Positions 44,601-56,215 of a stretch of 64,000 bases of DNA are shown here, in pieces (the stretch's first letter is position 1; each line of letters opens with the position of its first letter). The DNA lies in contig OZ035962.1 of the NCBI GenBank assembly GCA_964034945.1, positions 74,167,597-74,231,596 of the forward strand, written 5' to 3'. Made by a program: the position numbers and the translations under genes. Origin of the DNA: Chrysopilus asiliformis. Taxonomy: Eukaryota > Arthropoda > Insecta > Diptera > Rhagionidae. The notes below the pieces were generated by a model. It saw only the letters and a program-made list of their open reading frames with translations, was not told the DNA's origin and made no database searches.

Positions 44601-47074
44601 GTTGAATATACTAAATTAACTGCTTTTTAATGGAATACTGTACACAATACTAGGTAGGAATAGTAGTATGAAATATTTTAACTCGTTATTTTCCCATTAA
44701 CGTGATTAAGAAAGGGTGATTTTTTCACACACAAGAAAACTTTTTTTTTCAACAAATTATTATCAATTGCAAAAATTAGTTGTCACAGTTAAAAACCTAT
44801 CAACAAACTGTTTACAATTTAGCACTTTTTCCAACGAAAAAAAATTATTATTTTGATGCGAATCTATTTACGTTTTTTATTTGATATATTGACAAAATGA
44901 ATTTATTTTATAGATATAGTTATGTTTATTTTACACATGAGACTTTAACATGGGATCCTCTATCTATGCGTATAAATTTTGTTTTATACAACTCGGGTAT
45001 GGATGATGTGAAATATATGAAGATCGTGCCGTATACGTCTCTCAACTAAATAAAACACCAAAAGCTCTTCAAACTCTTGGAAATTTGTGGTGTAAATATC
45101 GCACAATAAATTTTCCACATAATCCTCGTATCTCGGTGAAGCACTTGGGAAATGGGTGGCAGTGGCACGGTTGGCAATAGAATATTTTCTCTATACTAAA
45201 ACTTCACTTTGTCAGAGATCCGAATCCTATTCCTATTACCGCTATATTTTGGCTTGCTGGTGCGAGTTATAGGTGCGAGTAAAGGTGTCATTAGCTACCC
45301 TAAAACTCAAACAACATCCCTTTTTCACTGTTTTTTATGAAGTCGGTACGTAATACTGTATATATATTGTTGCTATGTATAGCTAAATTACACAATGTGA
45401 ATGATAGTATGTCTTCTTTTATATCCTTTATTTCCTGTATGTTTGCCTTATAGTCAGCTAACTTCCTTTCTCATGCCGCAAATTTATATCACTTTATTTT
45501 TGTTTGATTAGAATACGGATAGATGGTTAGAGGTTGGAATATACTAAGGACCAATTCGTTCATTCAACAAAACCCCAAATTCAGTAAAATGTATCTACTT
45601 GTGTATTTTACAAAATTTTAATACTATTGTATTTGCGGTGCCACGTTACGATCATAAGTAGATATAATACACACTGAAAATACAAAATCTACATAATCCG
45701 CCGAGACACTATATATTCAAAACTGAGTACAAATACGAGTATATTTATTAAGCCCTTTATCTCTAAAATATCATATTCTCACACAGGTTATCTAACATCC
45801 ACAGATTTACTGCAGTTTGATTTAATTATTTTTTTGCTGAAACTTATTTCTCCTTTTTTTAAAAAATATTTTATTTTCTGATCAAATTCAAAATTTTTAA
45901 ACACTGTTTTTTTTTCGTCTAAACTTTCACTCTCGGATAAATAAGAAATTAATTTCGTAAAAATATTAAATTACCGCATAATTTTTACTGTGTCACTATA
46001 ATTAACGAATTATTTAGATATCGCCCGTTACGTATTTTTATTTAAAGAGATATATATTTTTTGACCGGACCATAAGTTTAAACCACGTGTTTACTTACAC
46101 CCTTCATCCCATTGACTGACCGAACAGTAAATATTCAACACTCGTCATTCTATTTGAAACTCTAAAGCTGCTGCTACTACCTACCCTTATTTTATTTTAT
46201 TGGGGTAAGAGTTTGAGTGAAATTTCCTATTTTCCCATTCAGGGTACACATGTTTCTCTGTTCTATCCGTATCTGTTCTGTCTTTTGGTTTGCGGACAAA
46301 CTCACGAAAGCGGATGAAAATACACACGAAACGAAGCCTACGAGTATCCAAACAATGTGAGATATTTCTCGATAGTGCTGCTCTTCATACGGACCGAGTG
46401 TAAAATTTACAGTGTTAGCTTTTGAGGGCGCCACAGAACGGAATGCGTTGCTGAGTGCCGAACGGACAACATGACGAAGGTTATGTTTTGGTTACACGTT
46501 CCCTAAAAGGATGTCATCAGACATGCGAGGCTAGCAAGGATACAGTGCATTGGAGTACAACTCGTTACGGCGATAGATTCATCACACACGACCAAATGAA
46601 CCACTGCGAATAAGTCGTCCAAGTAGACGCAATCGCAGTACAAGCAAGCTATATTCAAAGCATATGGTTTCATTCTGGATGAATTCTTACCCCAATTTAC
46701 CTTCTCGTCGTATCTTAAGTTTAAAAGAGAAATTCTCTCTTCCAGTTGGGAGTACGAATTAATTGAAGAGACTGGAAGAATGAATGAATTTCGCGATTCC
46801 CAAAAACTATTAGCAATTTTTTTTTGTTCACACACTAACCTTTGTGGATAACCTTAGGCGGAATTTATTTTTGCTCAAGCACTAACGGACAGTCAACAAT
46901 CAGTTTGTTTTATCAGGAAACTACGATATTTTCCACTTTATCAAAGGTGTTAACTTTATCTGAATATGAAGTTTTGTTCTTTCAATTAAAAATGTTGCCA
47001 TTGTAATTTGAAGATTGTGACAATAATTTTCCTGATAACAATAGCATAAGACTTTCTTACAATCAATCTCCACT
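44601..47074 (-). other. Unique island upstream of candidate exon
   Basis: About 2.5 kb without recognised repeats; G+C is higher at 45140-45320 and 46200-46640. Two minus-strand open frames occur: 46192-46434 (80 codons, GTG start, one hydrophobic stretch IVWILVGFVSCVFSSAF) and 46503-46835 (110 codons, GTG start). Neither has an ATG start or known domain. They could be 5' UTR exons of the same gene, independent short exons, or chance. Confidence 0.35.
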
Positions 47075-47077
47075 TAA

Positions 47078-48071
47078 AGCGGTCCCTACACGTTCAATCT
47101 TGCAGTCAATCATCGCATGCTGTGACAGCATTTTGAACGTCTATGGTGATGCTGTCATGCAAATTCCATGATTGACAGCATGCTGGCCAATATCAAAATC
47201 ATTTTGATATTTTTCAAGGGAGCTTTGTGAATGACAGCATGCTTGAACGTGTATGGCGATGCTGTCAATCATTTCGTCATTTTAGGGGAATTTTTAGTAG
47301 TGAAAAGATGTCGCATATACAAGACAAAGTTTTTTGGGAATCCTTTTTCGAGTTATCCTATAATATAATACGAGGAATGTCTGTCTGTCTGTCTGTCTGT
47401 CTCCAAAACCCGCCTAACGATTTTCACGAAACTTGGAGGTTAGGGATTTTCGGGGACAAGGAATCGATCTAGATAGGTCTCACCTCTGAGAAAATTCCCC
47501 TCGATACCCCTCGCCTGGTATCTTCGAATTGGGTGGTCCGATCTTAATAAAACTTTACAGTATTACTAAGGGGGCTAATGGTTTTCGATTTTTCCAATAC
47601 AAACCTGACTTTTCCCTCCCCTCGATAACCCTCACCTGGTGTCTCAAAACAACGTTTCAAAAATCGGTGACAGCGATTACTCAATAACCACTCAACCGAT
47701 TTCTATGAAATTTTGTTATCGCGCGTTAGTTTTAGTTCTAGCTTTCTAGGTCGGGAATTTAAAAACTCTGGAAAAACTCTGTAAAGATAATGCGAATTTA
47801 GTTTTTCCCCAAAAATCAGCGAAAGTAGGATTTTGAGGTCGCCGAGCATGGCTCGGTCTTCCTGGTACTAAGACTAAAAAGTGAGTTGTGGATGACGAAA
47901 AGCGAAAAATATAAGGACAAAAACTGTTTAAATTGATATTTGTGCTGTGTGCTGTCGGTTTGGCTGTTTCGGATAAAATGATGCTTGTGTGCATGATTGA
48001 GCGTCTAGTGCAAATAAGCTTTTTGCTGTGACAGCATGATTGACTGCAAGCTTGAACGTGTAGGGGCCGCT
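47078..48071. mobile_element. TAA-flanked TIR element (about 50-bp TIR) hosting a Helitron
   Basis: TIR AGCGG(T/C)CCCTACACGTTCAA continues through TTGCAGTCAATCAT to TGTGACAGCA. TAA lies at 47075-47077 and 48072-48074. The unit 'GACAGCATGCTTGAACGTGT.TGGCGATGCTGTCA' recurs inside. The AGC start and TAA flank are the same arrangement as in the 21025 element. Harbinger-like by inference. The Helitron 47356-47871 splits it. Confidence 0.8.
47356..47871 (+). mobile_element. Non-autonomous Helitron, 516 bp
   Basis: Starts TCCTATAATATAATACGAGG directly after a host A and carries a (TGTC)n stretch at 47376-47402. It ends with a perfect 7-bp GC hairpin (GCCGAGCATGGCTCGGT at 47841-47857), ten to eleven bases, then CTAA. 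Helitrons start TC, end hairpin-CTRR and make no target duplication; all three are met. The base following is G instead of the usual T. No Rep/helicase. Confidence 0.7.
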
Positions 48072-48304
48072 TAATTCATGCGTTACAAGGTATCTCGGAC
48101 ATTACAAGGTATGTCGGTCAGAAAATGACAAAAAAAAATTCTATATAGATTTACACCACACAATAAACCTCCCAGTAAATCTGTTACTATTACCTTCGTT
48201 CTTCTTCTCGTTGGATCTGAATCTCCAGGCGGGATTCGAATTCTTAAAAAAAAAAGGTTGAATGGGGGTAAAAAATGTTAAAAAAAGGTTTAGAAAAGTT
48301 TAAA

Positions 48305-48430
48305 AAAAAATTCTTCCCCGTTGCTCGCACCTACATTTTGAAATCTATTGTGAGCCATGAGTGAATTGCAACATTTGTGTGAGATTTGTTGGAACCCAAT
48401 AACAGCAGGACCACACAATGATAGAAGTGT
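48305..48430 (+). repeat. Dispersed repeat family I
   Basis: TTGCTCGCACCTACATTTTG, GTGAGCCATGAGTGAATTGC, AACATTTGTGTGAGATT and CAACAGCAGGACC-like words occur in the same order at 55955-56080 (+) and reversed at 50648-50760. Confidence 0.6.
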
Positions 48431-49590
48431 AGACTGACAATATCGTTTGCACTCACTCGTTTTTTTTGGCATTTCCGTCGAAACGGTGAATTATAATTTA
48501 CATCGGAGATCTCTATCTTATTTCTATCCTGAATTATAATTTTTTTTGTGAATGTACACATGTGCCGCAGGCCACATTTTTTGAGATAATCTATCTTTTG
48601 TGGGAAATACAAGGAATTGTAAGCAACGTCACATATCCTACAGGACACATTTTTACGTACTTAGATAGACCAGCAAAGATTAATAGTTTCCGGGAACAAT
48701 TAGTTCAAGTTTGCAGTAATTTTTTATTATGTTGCACATTTGGGTACTGTTTAATAAAATTGAAGGAAAATTATAACAAACTACTTTTATTTTATAATCA
48801 AAATAATGGTGTATTTACAATTTGCAAACTTTTTTTCCACAACTTATGTATTTTGTCGTAATAATAAAAAATTTGATCATAAGCAAGGACACAATCAATT
48901 GCATTTTGAAAAATATTCGTTTTGGAGGAATTATTCTATTTACAAAATATTCATGTTAAATATTTGTTATTGAATAAAATACAATACTTCAGTTTATTTC
49001 TGGCTATTTCCTGCCGGTTGGAGGCGTAGCAAAAGGACCTACACGTATGTAGAAAGTCGATACCTTTATTTTCTTTAATATATTTTTAAAATAATCGGAA
49101 ATTTGATAATCAATAAGGATGCTTGTTTCGTTTATTGGTAAACAAACTCCTTTTGTATTTAAAATTAGTTCACTCGAAACAGGGTTTCATGTCTCAGGTC
49201 AGAACTTTAAACGGAGCAAGGTTCAGTTGGATCGAAGAAGGTTGTTTAAACGAAGATATGTATAAAACATTTGTTGGTTGTAATTTATATTTGAACTTGT
49301 TGAGGCTAATTTTTTCTTTCTGTTCGTAATAAAAAATTGTATTACAGCAACAACTCCAGAATTTTTCCTGGAAGTCACTTCTGTAACATTTCCTCAGCTT
49401 CATTTCTGACCTTTAATACGAATTTTTTGCCTGAAGATTTTGGAGGATGTCAAAAATGTTTCAATTGCCAATATTCGACTTTTTTCTTTCTTATTATATT
49501 ACGAACATTATCGACTTGATTAAAGTAACTTGAATAAGGATATCTCAAAAGCAAAAAAAAAAAATACAATTAAAAAAAATATTCAAAAAC
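48431..49590. other. Stretch without recognised gene
   Basis: Open frames of 60-105 codons on both strands between 48290 and 49520 overlap each other and are AT-driven. The 99-codon plus frame at 48562-48861 has plausible composition (ATFFEIIYLLWEIQGIVSN) but no family I can name and no splice evidence. Confidence 0.3.
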
Positions 49591-49599
49591 CGCTTATAT

Positions 49600-49715
49600 T
49601 AAGAAATGCACTAAAAAGAAAAACAAAAATGTTGGGTGCTGTGTATCAGAGATAAAAGCGGGATATTTATTTTATTTTTTACGGTTTTATCTCGCTATAT
49701 TGCTATCACGGCCTC
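49600..49715 (+). repeat. Family H arm joined to family I end
   Basis: GCACTAAAAAG, GTGCTGTGTATCAGAGATAA and TTTTATCTCGC are family H. TTGCTATCACGGCCTC is the end of the family I repeat whose remainder lies beyond the insertion at 50648 (TGCTGTTGATGGGTTGC). Confidence 0.6.
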
Positions 49716-50647
49716 ACGGGGTTTTTTAGCTCACGGGGGATGTTTTGGGGGTGCTTTTTATTTTTTTGAAATTCAGGGGTTTTTTCAGGGGGAAATCGTG
49801 ATAGTTGAAATAAATTTTTTTCTGAATTATAATATTCAATATTCTACCGAGAGCAATCCGGCATTTGAATTGAAATGATTTCGAAGGAAGGAAAAAAAAT
49901 CCAGATTATCAATAAGTCCTGATTTTCATACACCTACATAGTATGTTTTGAATTTAGTTTACTTGTTAAGTTTGTGTTTTTATATCCGTATGGTGAAACC
50001 AAAGGGTATATTAGATTTTCCTTACCGTTCGTAACGCCAAGATCCCGTCATCACACACAAAAATAATTTACACCAGTGTATTTAGAATGATAAAACTAAT
50101 TAATTTTTGCATGTCCGTCCGTCTGTGGCGCGGATTGCGGGCGCACGGATTGAGCTAGAGACTTGAAATTTTGCGCAGATTCGTTTTTCGTAAAATGCTA
50201 GGCTAAGTTCGTTAATGGGCCAAAATGGACCATTAGGGGGGTACCCCCCATACGAACGAAAACTATTTTCGCGAATATCGCAAAAACGGTGCATCTTATC
50301 AAAAAAGTCCAAGAACAAAAGTTATTCAGGATGTTATTCTACATAAAACTCCTATACATCAAAATCCGATTGGAACAAATTTTAAAAAATCTTATTGGAA
50401 AGTTTGACTTCATAGTGGAATTTTGATAAAACTGTTCGCCATTCACTTAAATCACCATAATTGCCAGATTGGCAATTATAGCTTTTGTTATGTTTTATAT
50501 ACGACAATTGCCTAAATTTTGGTTATAACTAATTGTTGCAATAAGAAATAAAAAATTTGGGGGTTTTTATTCCAAAATAGCCCGTTTCAGGGGGTTTTTC
50601 AGGCTACGGCGACGGGGGGAAAATTTGCTGGCTGTCTGGCAACTCTG
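49716..50647. mobile_element. Insertion with perfect 8-bp duplication (hAT-type), hosts family B
   Basis: ACGGCCTC is present on both sides (49708-49715 and 50648-50655). Family I at 56045-56070 (AACAGCAGAGGCCGTGATAG, opposite strand) shows the same site with a single copy, confirming the insertion. The right end, reversed, starts CAGAGTTGCCAGACAGCC, a hAT-like terminus also seen at 9542. The left terminus (ACGGGGTTTTTT) is not a mirror of it, so the left end is altered or the element is asymmetric. It contains a family B copy. Confidence 0.75.
49983..50505 (+). repeat. Dispersed repeat family B, near-complete copy
   Basis: Has hairpin head, CGCCAAGATCCCGTCATCAC, TACACCAGTGTATTTAGAAT, GTCCGTCCGTCTG, GCGGATTGCGGGCGCACGG, the GGGGGGTACCCCCC palindrome and the GGCAATTATAGCTTTTGTTA tail. 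Best plus-strand reference copy of the family. Confidence 0.85.
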
Positions 50648-50760
50648 ACGGCCTCTGCTGTTGATGGGTTGCAACGTGAAATACTTACAAATGTTGTAAT
50701 TCATCCATGGCTCGCAATCCATGTAAAAATTGTAGGTGCGAAGAAGGGAAGAAATTGCTA
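50648..50760 (-). repeat. Dispersed repeat family I, reversed
   Basis: Reads CTTCGCACCTACAATTTTTA, TTGCGAGCCATGGATGAATT, CATTTGTAAGTATTTCACG on the minus strand, matching 55955-56080. Confidence 0.65.
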
Positions 50761-50836
50761 TGAAACCTCAATTGAGGAGGCCCAGGTTCTTCGAGAGCTG
50801 TAGCGCCGAGGATGATTATCTCACTTTTATTTCTAA

Positions 50837-51194
50837 GGGTACGTCCACAGTGGTCATAAAACCAGCTTCTCGGTTTATCGCTTTCCAGCCGCCGCGCCGG
50901 TTAAAATTAATCCGAGTATAAATTGTCGCGTCCATAGTGAACCGACTTCTCGCTTTCATAAAAATCAGCCTTCGTTTACCAGCTTTTACCGGAATCAATT
51001 TTTAATTCTTCTGGTAACCAGCTTCAAGCCTGTTTTGACAGTTGTTGACAAGTGCTATCGTATCTGCGGTACAAGCGCGAGATTCACTATGACCATCACC
51101 TGCTAGAATCACGCTGGTTATAAGTACCGGCGTAAATGTCGCCGGAAAGCTGGTGCGCGAGAAAGCGAGAAGCTGGTTCACTATGGACGTACCC
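50837..51194. mobile_element. TAA-flanked MITE with GGGTACGTCCA ends
   Basis: TIR GGGTACGTCCA(C/T)AGTG then ACCAGCTTCTCG. TAA lies at 50834-50836 and 51195-51197. Internal repeats of ACCAGCTT, CGCCGG and GCGAGAA words. G+C is higher than the surroundings. Three-base TAA target again suggests PIF/Harbinger. Confidence 0.8.
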
Positions 51195-51234
51195 TAATGC
51201 AAAGCACCCAAAAAATTATTTTCTTCTTTTTAGT

Positions 51235-51665
51235 ACATTTTTTCTTACATAGTAGAAAGGTATTAAAGTAACTTCTCAAAGCCGAAATCATAACAGTGCT
51301 TGGCATGTACCTGGGATTCAGTACGATGAGCCCATATCAAGACTCTGTGTGTGTGTATGGGTATGTACGTATCTAAAGAACATTTGTAAAATCGACTTCC
51401 GCCAGTAAACCTTACCCGAATTTGTCGCGGTTTTTTGCATTCGAAAACTGCTATTGTCCCATAGATTTCAGACAAAGTGAACCATCATCGAGAAAATTGC
51501 AAAAATGTTTTTTTTAATTTGTAAGGGTGAAGGAGGAAGCATGACGAGTAATGTAGATTCACGATCTAAACACTTTTTGCCTAAACAATTTTTTTGACAA
51601 AATGAACCGTTTTCGAGAAAATTGCAAAAATCTTTTGCGATTCGTATTGGCGAAGGGAGATTCAA
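51235..51665 (+). repeat. Dispersed repeat family G
   Basis: TAGAAAGGTATTAAAGTAAC, (GT)n at 51347-51360, AAAATCGACTTCCGCCAGTA, CGCGGTTTTTTGCATTCGAA and two CATTTTTGCAATTTTCTCGA-type units; matches 56405-56790 and the reverse of 29480-29815. Confidence 0.7.
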
Positions 51666-53181
51666 TTTTTGTCATTTTCGGATGGGAATTAACTTTTCGT
51701 AAAAGCCTGTTCCGTACCAAATTTCAACTTTCTACCTCAATTAGCTGCCGAGTTTTAATTTTTTTTTCTTATAAAAACAATCATCATATCTAAAATGTCT
51801 TGAAACCAAACAAATGCTGATATTTTTGAACATAAAACATTTATTCGACTCAATCGTTTTGCAAAATATTTTAAACTGACAAAAAATGAAAATAATGTAA
51901 CTTAATTTTTTTTAAATACCTACAACTACGTTCAACGCATATTTATGTTTTCAAGTAAAAATGTAACTAATAATAATTATACAATTCTTACACATAAATA
52001 TTCAGGTTTAAGGTATCATCTCACTGCTAAGGGGATAAAGCGATGTTTTAATATAGAATTTAATATTGTCGTCACAATACCGCAGACCCCCTCTATGTGT
52101 GACGCATTTTCTGCCAAAACTATATTTAATTATTTTTCCTAGTAATTTTTCATCAGCCGAATAGATTTCAGGAATTTCATGTGTGATGGTTTCCACAATA
52201 ATTAATATTTTTGTCTAACTGGTTTTTAATATTATTAAATTTATGATAACCACATTATTTATTACACAATCTAAACAATCAATAACATTGAAATAAGAAC
52301 ATAATCCAAAATAATTTTGTAATTGCAATCGAAGAGATGGTATTTCCTTGAAATGTGCGTGCATAATCCAGAGTAGGGTAGAAAACTAAATAAAAACGGG
52401 GAAAATTACCATCATTCAGTTTTACGTTCGTTTTTCATCAAACAAATTTAATCTAACTGATAATAATGTAACATTAAGGCACATATGCCGGTTCTGCACG
52501 CACATGACGAACAAATTATTACAAGTTGCAAGCGGAAATAGGAAAAATGGGATGTTTTTCTATTATTTTTGTATGTTTGGGAAAAATGTTAACGGCAAAA
52601 CACACTGAAATGCCACTGAACCAATCAATTCAGGCAGAACGATAAATATCACTCAGTTCCACCTCATCAAACACAGAAAACAAAGATATCAACCGGACAT
52701 GGAGGAGTAATAGCATAACTACTATGTAGCCAAAATCTAATGCTGATAGCCCTCAGATTTATTTCGCCACACTATTGCCACACTTAAGCCGATGCTAGAT
52801 CAGCACGTATTCCAAATAGTGTATATGTTTACAACTATAGCGACATTATAGACGAATATGTCACTTTGGTACAATGCAGCTATCCGTATTACGGATATCA
52901 TGCATAAGAAGGGTAACATAACCGAATTTAGGGTAAGCTAAACGGGCGCTCCCTTCCTCAAGTTATTAATCTTCTTTAGAATGCACAGATTGTTCAAATG
53001 CAGTTTCGTTCGACTCTTACTTCAGCTCTAACGCTTCACTCTCGACTAAGAATCCCAATTGAAATTCACCCCTAAAGGAAAATAGAGAAACTTATATTGA
53101 CTGATCTGGGCGAAAATCGTTCTTATCAACCCCTAAACTGTGACATTCAGTGAATGAGTTCAAGCGTTGCACCAAATGCTG
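51666..53181. other. 1.5-kb unique-looking stretch
   Basis: No repeats or convincing exons. Possible intron or intergenic DNA next to the candidate exon at 53182. Confidence 0.35.
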
Positions 53182-53386
53182 TCAAACATTTTGGTAACGT
53201 GCACCTATCACGTATGTTTTTCCTGTATTTTCCTTTGGCTTTTCCTTTAAATTGGAAACGATATGGGCTTCCTGCACACCCTCTTTGTGTAGATTTGCGC
53301 CCATATCCTTTATTTTAATGCATTTCCCGATTTTTTTTCCAAATAGGATTTCAAAGAGGGTCAAAACTACACCCGAAAATCCATCG
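53182..53386 (-). CDS. Weak candidate terminal exon, unknown protein
   Basis: On the minus strand a good acceptor (TTTGGTTTTATTAAACAG|G) precedes an open frame of 67 codons ending TGA. It reads FDGFSGVVLTLFEILFGKK, then CIKIKDMGANLHKEGVQEAH and KEKPKENTGKTYVIGARY. The composition looks protein-like and is not repeat-derived. No family is recognised and no upstream partner exon was found. Frames of this length are common by chance, so support rests on the acceptor and composition only. Confidence 0.22.
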
Positions 53387-53406
53387 AACCTGTTTAATAA
53401 AACCAA

Positions 53407-54600
53407 AAAACAAGGGCGTTGATTGCCACAATACGAGAGTTGTTGGCTGCCGTTGTTAGGCCATCAGGTTGTGTGGACAGGAGACGTGCGTTTAGCAGTT
53501 TTTACCAGGAGTAACATCACATAAGTCCCTTTGCAGAGTCCCGTTGCCGGCCGGCTGGACTTAGGGATAGCGTGTACCTGCCGCAGACCGTTTACACTTC
53601 TCTCTACCATAGATTGTCGTTGTTTTGAGGTGGTGTGGATTGACCGTAGACGGGATGCCGGTGAGTGACGAACGGATGGCCATCTGGGAATGTTTGTACT
53701 TTGGTTTAATACTCGAGGCACATGGCATTTCGACACGGTCGGATGAATGCCAAAAAGCTGCAGACGTCATTACTTTCGCCACTCTTGGCACTGCTACATC
53801 GATACTAATCGACAACCTTCCGCCCTATATGTAAAAACTGTTTTGAAAACGATTGGCTGTTCACTCAATCCAAACCAATGTTCGTCTCGAATTTGTTTGA
53901 TTGTGCCTGGGTGGAGGTTAGAAGCATTGGATTTGAATCGGCTAAACACAATTGGGGGTTGGAAAAGGAAACCCGGCAGGTATCAGAATCGAGTTAGGCT
54001 TACGTCGCTTAGCTTCAAGTTCTATTTGTTTAGTGGAAATTCTCGTAATCAATTTTGATCGTTTTTTGATTGATAGCCCCACGTGATAAGTAAGGGAACA
54101 TGTTCCACTGCCGACATATTTGTAACATACTCCCTTAACATTGACTATATGCTATACGTATGAGTTTAACATCAAGTCATCCCACATAGCCATAGGGAAA
54201 GCCAACGGGAAAACCAACTCAAAGGTATAACCCACTAAAGAGCAAGTGTTTGATATTCACTCATATGCTTACTTAATGTATGGAGTTAAACCATATGGAA
54301 TTAACTATTTATTGAAGAGTGATGTGGAATAATTCATAAGATGACACTGCTGTTAGGTAGTTGTTTCCACTACAGAGTTTATATAGCTTTTAATACCAGA
54401 TGTGCTATATATGTTATCTTCATAAATTTTTAATTCATTTCGCTGAACAATTATAAGTTTTTGGGTTATGTGTTATGCCTAATTAAAGGAAATATATTCT
54501 ATCGGAATTTTTTGAACAAATACGTATAAATTTATTTCCCTAGTGATACCTACACTTAAATTTTTTTTTTGGAGGAAACATTTTATGAAATCCTTTTGTC
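53407..54600. other. G+C-richer unique island, no confirmed gene
   Basis: 53410-53830 is clearly richer in G+C than its surroundings. On the plus strand a segment 53539-53660 is bounded by a TCCCTTTGCAG acceptor and a CCG|GTGAGT donor and is open in one frame (AGRLDLGIACTCRRPF...). Minus-strand frames (53464-53736, 53561-53815) overlap it. A host exon or regulatory DNA is possible; I cannot choose. Confidence 0.3.
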
Positions 54601-54602
54601 AT

Positions 54603-54650
54603 TATACTCTATATGAGAATCATATAGGACTATATTAGATTCAGCATACT
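54603..54650 (+). repeat. Family B head only
   Basis: TATACTCTATATGAGAATCA, then CATATAGGACTATATTAGAT: the hairpin head and the conserved TATATTAGATT junction, followed by unrelated sequence. Confidence 0.6.
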
Positions 54651-55254
54651 GTTTGTAATGCATAAAACAAATAGTATAAGTAGGCCCGTAGCGACCCGTG
54701 GCGACTCGTAGCCAACATACCCGTAGCGAAGCATGTGCTTTTTGAGGGGAGTGGAGGGGGAGGGAGGTTCGGAAATGATTCCCGATCCAGAGGGGAGTGT
54801 AGGGAGAAGGGGGACGGGGCTTGGAAATGATTTCCAAGTACCAGCAGCACCAGTACATTTTTTTTTATTTTAATTATTTGCTTTGCACGACGTTTGAATT
54901 ATTTTGCATCGTCGCAAAAAAACAAAGTGATTTAGCTTTCAATTTCAACCTAAATTTTTAGATTATAGTACACCTTATAACGTAAAAATCTGCGCCTTTC
55001 TACGAATTTCTTAAAAATATTTGCCTTAAAGTTATTTTTACCCGCAGAACATGTTTTTCCACAAAAAAATTGTGATTTAAAATTTCAATTTTCTCCAAAA
55101 TTTGCAAATAATCAGAACATAAATGGAATTTCTCAATATTTCTTTTTGATTTTTTCCTTCGGCGAGCTTGAAGAATAAAGCTGCTTTATATCCAGGCGAC
55201 GTCTCCTGGTAAGACTTTGTCACTTACAACATAAAACTCGTTAACTATTTTGAG
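54651..55254. other. Spacer, nothing recognised
   Basis: Includes a GTAGCGA-rich bit (54690-54730) and a purine-rich stretch (54745-54830). Minus frames across it are Pro/Ser-rich readings of that stretch. Confidence 0.35.
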
Positions 55255-55870
55255 ATGTTTACAATTTACAATTTCAGCCTGATCAACTTTCTTCCAAAGT
55301 TTTCAAGGAAAAAATTAAAGTTTTTCTCAGTAACAAAGTTGTGTTGGACTTACAATAATGTTAAATATTGTTGGACTTACAATAATGGAGGCGTCAAAAT
55401 TCTACAGCCTTGTACGGAAATTTTAAGTTTTTTGAAATACAGTGGAATCCGCTTATAACGACACCGGTTATAACGACATACCGGCTTTAACGACACATTT
55501 CTTAGGTCCCGGCCAGAGCCCATAAGACTCTGTGCGTTTTGGTATTGGTTATAACGAACAACCGGATATAACGACCATATTTGTTGGTCCCTTGGAGGTC
55601 GTTATAACCAGATTCCACTGTATGTTGAGAACCGTTAGAGATTACGTATAAACCGTTAAAGCAAAAGATGTAAAAATTTTTCCATGAAAGTGCATAGTTT
55701 TCGAGAGATCATCCGTTCTCGAGTCTATCTTCGTCATGAAAATACTTTCCTTCTATTCGATCTAGAAACTTGAAATTTGGTACAGATGAGTTTCTTAAAA
55801 AATGCGAAGCTAAATTCTTGAATGGGCTAAATTGAATCATTCCCTATCTGTCCACCTAACAAACGAAATA
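55255..55870 (+). repeat. Diverged family A/B repeat, interrupted by a pogo MITE
   Basis: ATGTTGAGAACCGTTAGAG, ATAGTTTTCGAGAGATCA, CGTTCTCGAGT and ACTTGAAATTTGGTACAGAT are family A/B words. The MITE 55440-55620 lies in its left part. Confidence 0.5.
55440..55620. mobile_element. pogo-type MITE, 181 bp, TA-flanked
   Basis: CAGTGGAATCCGCTTATAAC at the left is mirrored at the right (GTTATAACCAGATTCCACTG). TA lies at 55438-55439 and 55621-55622. Subterminal CCGG(T/A)TATAACGAC words repeat four times. The end matches the 20766-21911 element. Confidence 0.9.
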
Positions 55871-55954
55871 ATTTTTTGTCTTGCGCCTCTATCTATCTAT
55901 ATATGGCGCTATATCCCAAACCGGGACTGGGCATCCTCGATTGAAGTGTCATAA

Positions 55955-56080
55955 CAATTTTCTGTCTTTTTTCGCACCGACAATTTTTAGATTGATTACA
56001 CACCATGGATGCAACATTTGTAAGGTTTTTACATCACACCCACCAACAGCAGAGGCCGTGATAGCAATCTAGACCCATGA
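55955..56080 (+). repeat. Dispersed repeat family I
   Basis: TTTCGCACCGACAATTTTTA, CACCATGGATGCAACATTTG, CCAACAGCAGAGGCCGTGAT. The last part is the empty-site reference for the insertion at 49716-50647. Confidence 0.65.
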
Positions 56081-56084
56081 TGAC

Positions 56085-56215
56085 GTTAACACTAAGCGGC
56101 AACTATCACTACGAATTTTGAAAAGCAATTTGAGTGACCTTGAATGATAGCGTGCCACAGTGGGAAATCGAACCACCAACCTCCGAAATACAGGCCAAGA
56201 ACTCTACCACTTGAA
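56085..56215 (-). ncRNA. tRNA-derived SINE head (A and B box)
   Basis: The minus strand reads GTGGTAGAGTTCTTGG (A-box-like), then CCTGTATTTCGGAGGTTGG, then GGTTCGATTTCCCAC (B-box-like) and GTGGCACGCTATCATTCAAG. Spacing and wording are those of a tRNA-related pol III unit, but the anticodon stem is imperfect, so it is a SINE or tRNA pseudogene. It lies directly downstream of a family I repeat. Confidence 0.45.

Noticed and set aside
46503..46835. 110-codon minus frame as a stand-alone gene
   Set aside because: No ATG start and no recognised family; kept only as a possible 5' exon region.
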